NCBI GenBank assembly: GCA_009930275.1
Contig: RZYP01000047.1
Coordinates: 1-13,408, forward strand
Source: Negativicutes bacterium
GTDB taxonomy: Bacteria; Bacillota_C; Negativicutes; Acidaminococcales; Acidaminococcaceae
DNA: 13,408 nt
Direction: 5' to 3'
Shown: positions 12,758 through 13,408 of the stretch, piece by piece
Layout of the letters: every line of letters starts with the position of its first letter
Position numbering within the stretch: the first letter of the stretch is position 1
Made by a program: the position numbers and the translations under genes
The notes under the pieces: generated by a model
What the model saw: the letters and a program-made list of their open reading frames with translations, nothing else
What the model was told of the DNA's origin: nothing
Databases searched by the model: none

Positions 12758-13281
12758 TAAAGGGGCGATTGTAAAATGAAGTTGGCCGGATAGGAAAAAA
12801 CCATAGTGATTTTCCACGTTGTAGAATGGAGTTATTACACAACCACCTTCCAAGGGAGGGCAATCACTATGGACTGCCAAGATTATACCGCAGTTAAAGC
12901 AGAACACAAGAAGGTACAGCTTCTTAGAGCAGAAAAGTGAGGTGCGATTAAAGCCCTCGTCAAGCATGGTCTCGGAATACGGGCAGTTGCCAGAGCCATC
13001 GGTTGCGCTCCTTCTACTGTCATAATTGAGCTTCGGCGCAATACACCACCCCGAAAGAGCAATAGGGGAAAAGCTCGCGGCTACTCTCCTAAATCTGGGA
13101 GGGGCGGTCTATAGCGCCAACAGAGAAGCCTGCCGGAGATCTCTGAAAGCAAAATCCTGCAATACGTTGCTTGGATTGTCGAGTAGGTTCGGGCGCACAA
13201 ATGGTATCCGGACTCCTGCTGTGGATACGCTAGAGAACATCAGTTATACCGTGAGGATGAGATGGCCTGCACCTGTACCCT
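12758..13281 (+). mobile_element. IS30-family element, left-end fragment, copy C
   Basis: The left end starts at TAAAGGGG (12758), followed by GATTGTAAAATG and the AAAAAACCATAGTGATTTTCC block shared with copy B. It faces the carotenoid block and reads away from it. The element is cut near 13281, where the sequence changes to a relaxase gene fragment. The 147 bases between the marR promoter and this end contain nothing I can name. Confidence 0.7.
12869..13281 (+). pseudogene. IS30-family transposase, N-terminal part, copy C, decayed
   Basis: The ATG at 12869, preceded by GGGAGGG, begins MDCQDYTAVKAEHKK. It continues with IKALVKHGLGIRAVARAIGC and STVIIELRRN, the IS30-type HTH. A TGA replaces a codon at 12938-12940 just before GAIKALV. 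Further on, pieces such as AVYSANREACRR and HKWYPDSCCGYAREHQLY are in different frames or follow stops, so indels have accumulated. After CTLYNM the relaxase fragment takes over and the DDE core is missing. It is more decayed than copy B. Confidence 0.75.
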
Positions 13282-13408
13282 TTACAATATGCGTGCAGAC
13301 AATAAAGGAGTGCCGTCCCTTTGTGAAGGCCAGCGCAAGTTCCTGCCCGATGCGGTTTGCCTCTTCCGGCGTCACCTCGCCGGGCAGAAAGGCTTGACGG
13401 GTATGGTA
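13281..13408 (-). pseudogene. Relaxase fragment, second copy (runs off the right edge)
   Basis: Read on the minus strand from the edge, it gives YHTRQAFLPGEVTPEEAN, then GQELALAFTKGRHSFIVCTHI. This is the same relaxase segment as in the gene at 2122-3540 (there GRHAFVVCTHIDRHH). Similarity stops exactly before the histidine triad, where IS30 copy C begins. The first 105 bases are almost identical to the left copy, while the last 20-25 bases differ at several sites. So the histidine motif and everything after it is lost. The N-terminal part may continue beyond the window. Confidence 0.8.
13304..13408. repeat. Direct repeat copy 2 (relaxase segment)
   Basis: Second copy of 3211-3315, same orientation, two mismatches over 105 bases. 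It may extend past the window edge. Confidence 0.9.

Noticed and set aside
13026..13397. Plus-strand frame of 123 codons
   Set aside because: A chance joining of a frameshifted IS30 stretch (AVYSANREACRR) with the antisense strand of the relaxase fragment.
1..13408. tRNA, rRNA, riboswitch or CRISPR array
   Set aside because: No cloverleaf with TTCRA, no rRNA segment and no regularly spaced short repeats were seen by eye.

Overview
The window looks like chromosomal DNA of a Bacillota species, most likely a clostridium. The grounds are strong AGGAGG-type ribosome sites, a CrtM/CrtN pair of the kind found in Gram-positive bacteria, and fragments resembling Tn1549-like conjugative elements and IS30/IS256 elements. 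No rRNA, tRNA or CRISPR array was seen, so the genus cannot be fixed.

Layout. (1) Positions 1-1343 hold a signalling pair: the first 20 codons of a response regulator on the minus strand, divergent from a complete gene fusing HPt, receiver and LytTR DNA-binding domains. A perfect AT-rich palindrome lies between them. (2) Positions about 1400-5272 are a graveyard of mobile DNA. It contains an internally deleted IS30-family copy, strong hairpins, a nearly intact MOBP relaxase whose normal start codon seems lost, a broken Y-family polymerase, a small HTH gene frameshifted by an 8-bp duplication, an unassigned ORF, an IS256-family transposase tail with several stops, and the 5' part of a second IS30 copy. 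(3) Positions 5270-12625 are an apparently intact block of seven minus-strand genes in the order marR, crtN, crtM, phytol-kinase/DUF92 fusion, glutathione peroxidase, TspO-like membrane protein, and uvsE with a DUF1722-like tail. (4) From about 12758 to the end lies a third, decayed IS30 copy that runs into a second relaxase fragment.

The seven-gene block is the most interesting part. A MarR regulator sits first, behind a good promoter (TTGAAA, 17 bp, TATGAT) whose -10 box lies inside a 36-bp near-perfect palindrome, which suggests autorepression. CrtN and CrtM overlap by 4 bp and should make an acyclic, probably C30, carotenoid. The next gene, 22 bp downstream, joins the two enzymes that plants use separately (VTE5 and VTE6) to turn phytol into phytyl diphosphate. 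Here it could convert isoprenoid alcohols to diphosphates that feed CrtM or other prenyl pathways. Peroxidase, TspO (CrtK in Rhodobacter) and the UV endonuclease follow. Together the block reads as a regulated light and oxidative stress island: pigment, isoprenoid recycling, peroxide removal and UV repair.

The block is bordered on both sides by IS30 left ends pointing outward, and beyond them by relaxase sequences in direct repeat (3211-3315 and 13304-13408, two mismatches in 105). This suggests it was acquired or rearranged through mobile DNA. Domain assignments rest on motif recognition by eye. The functional coupling is inference.
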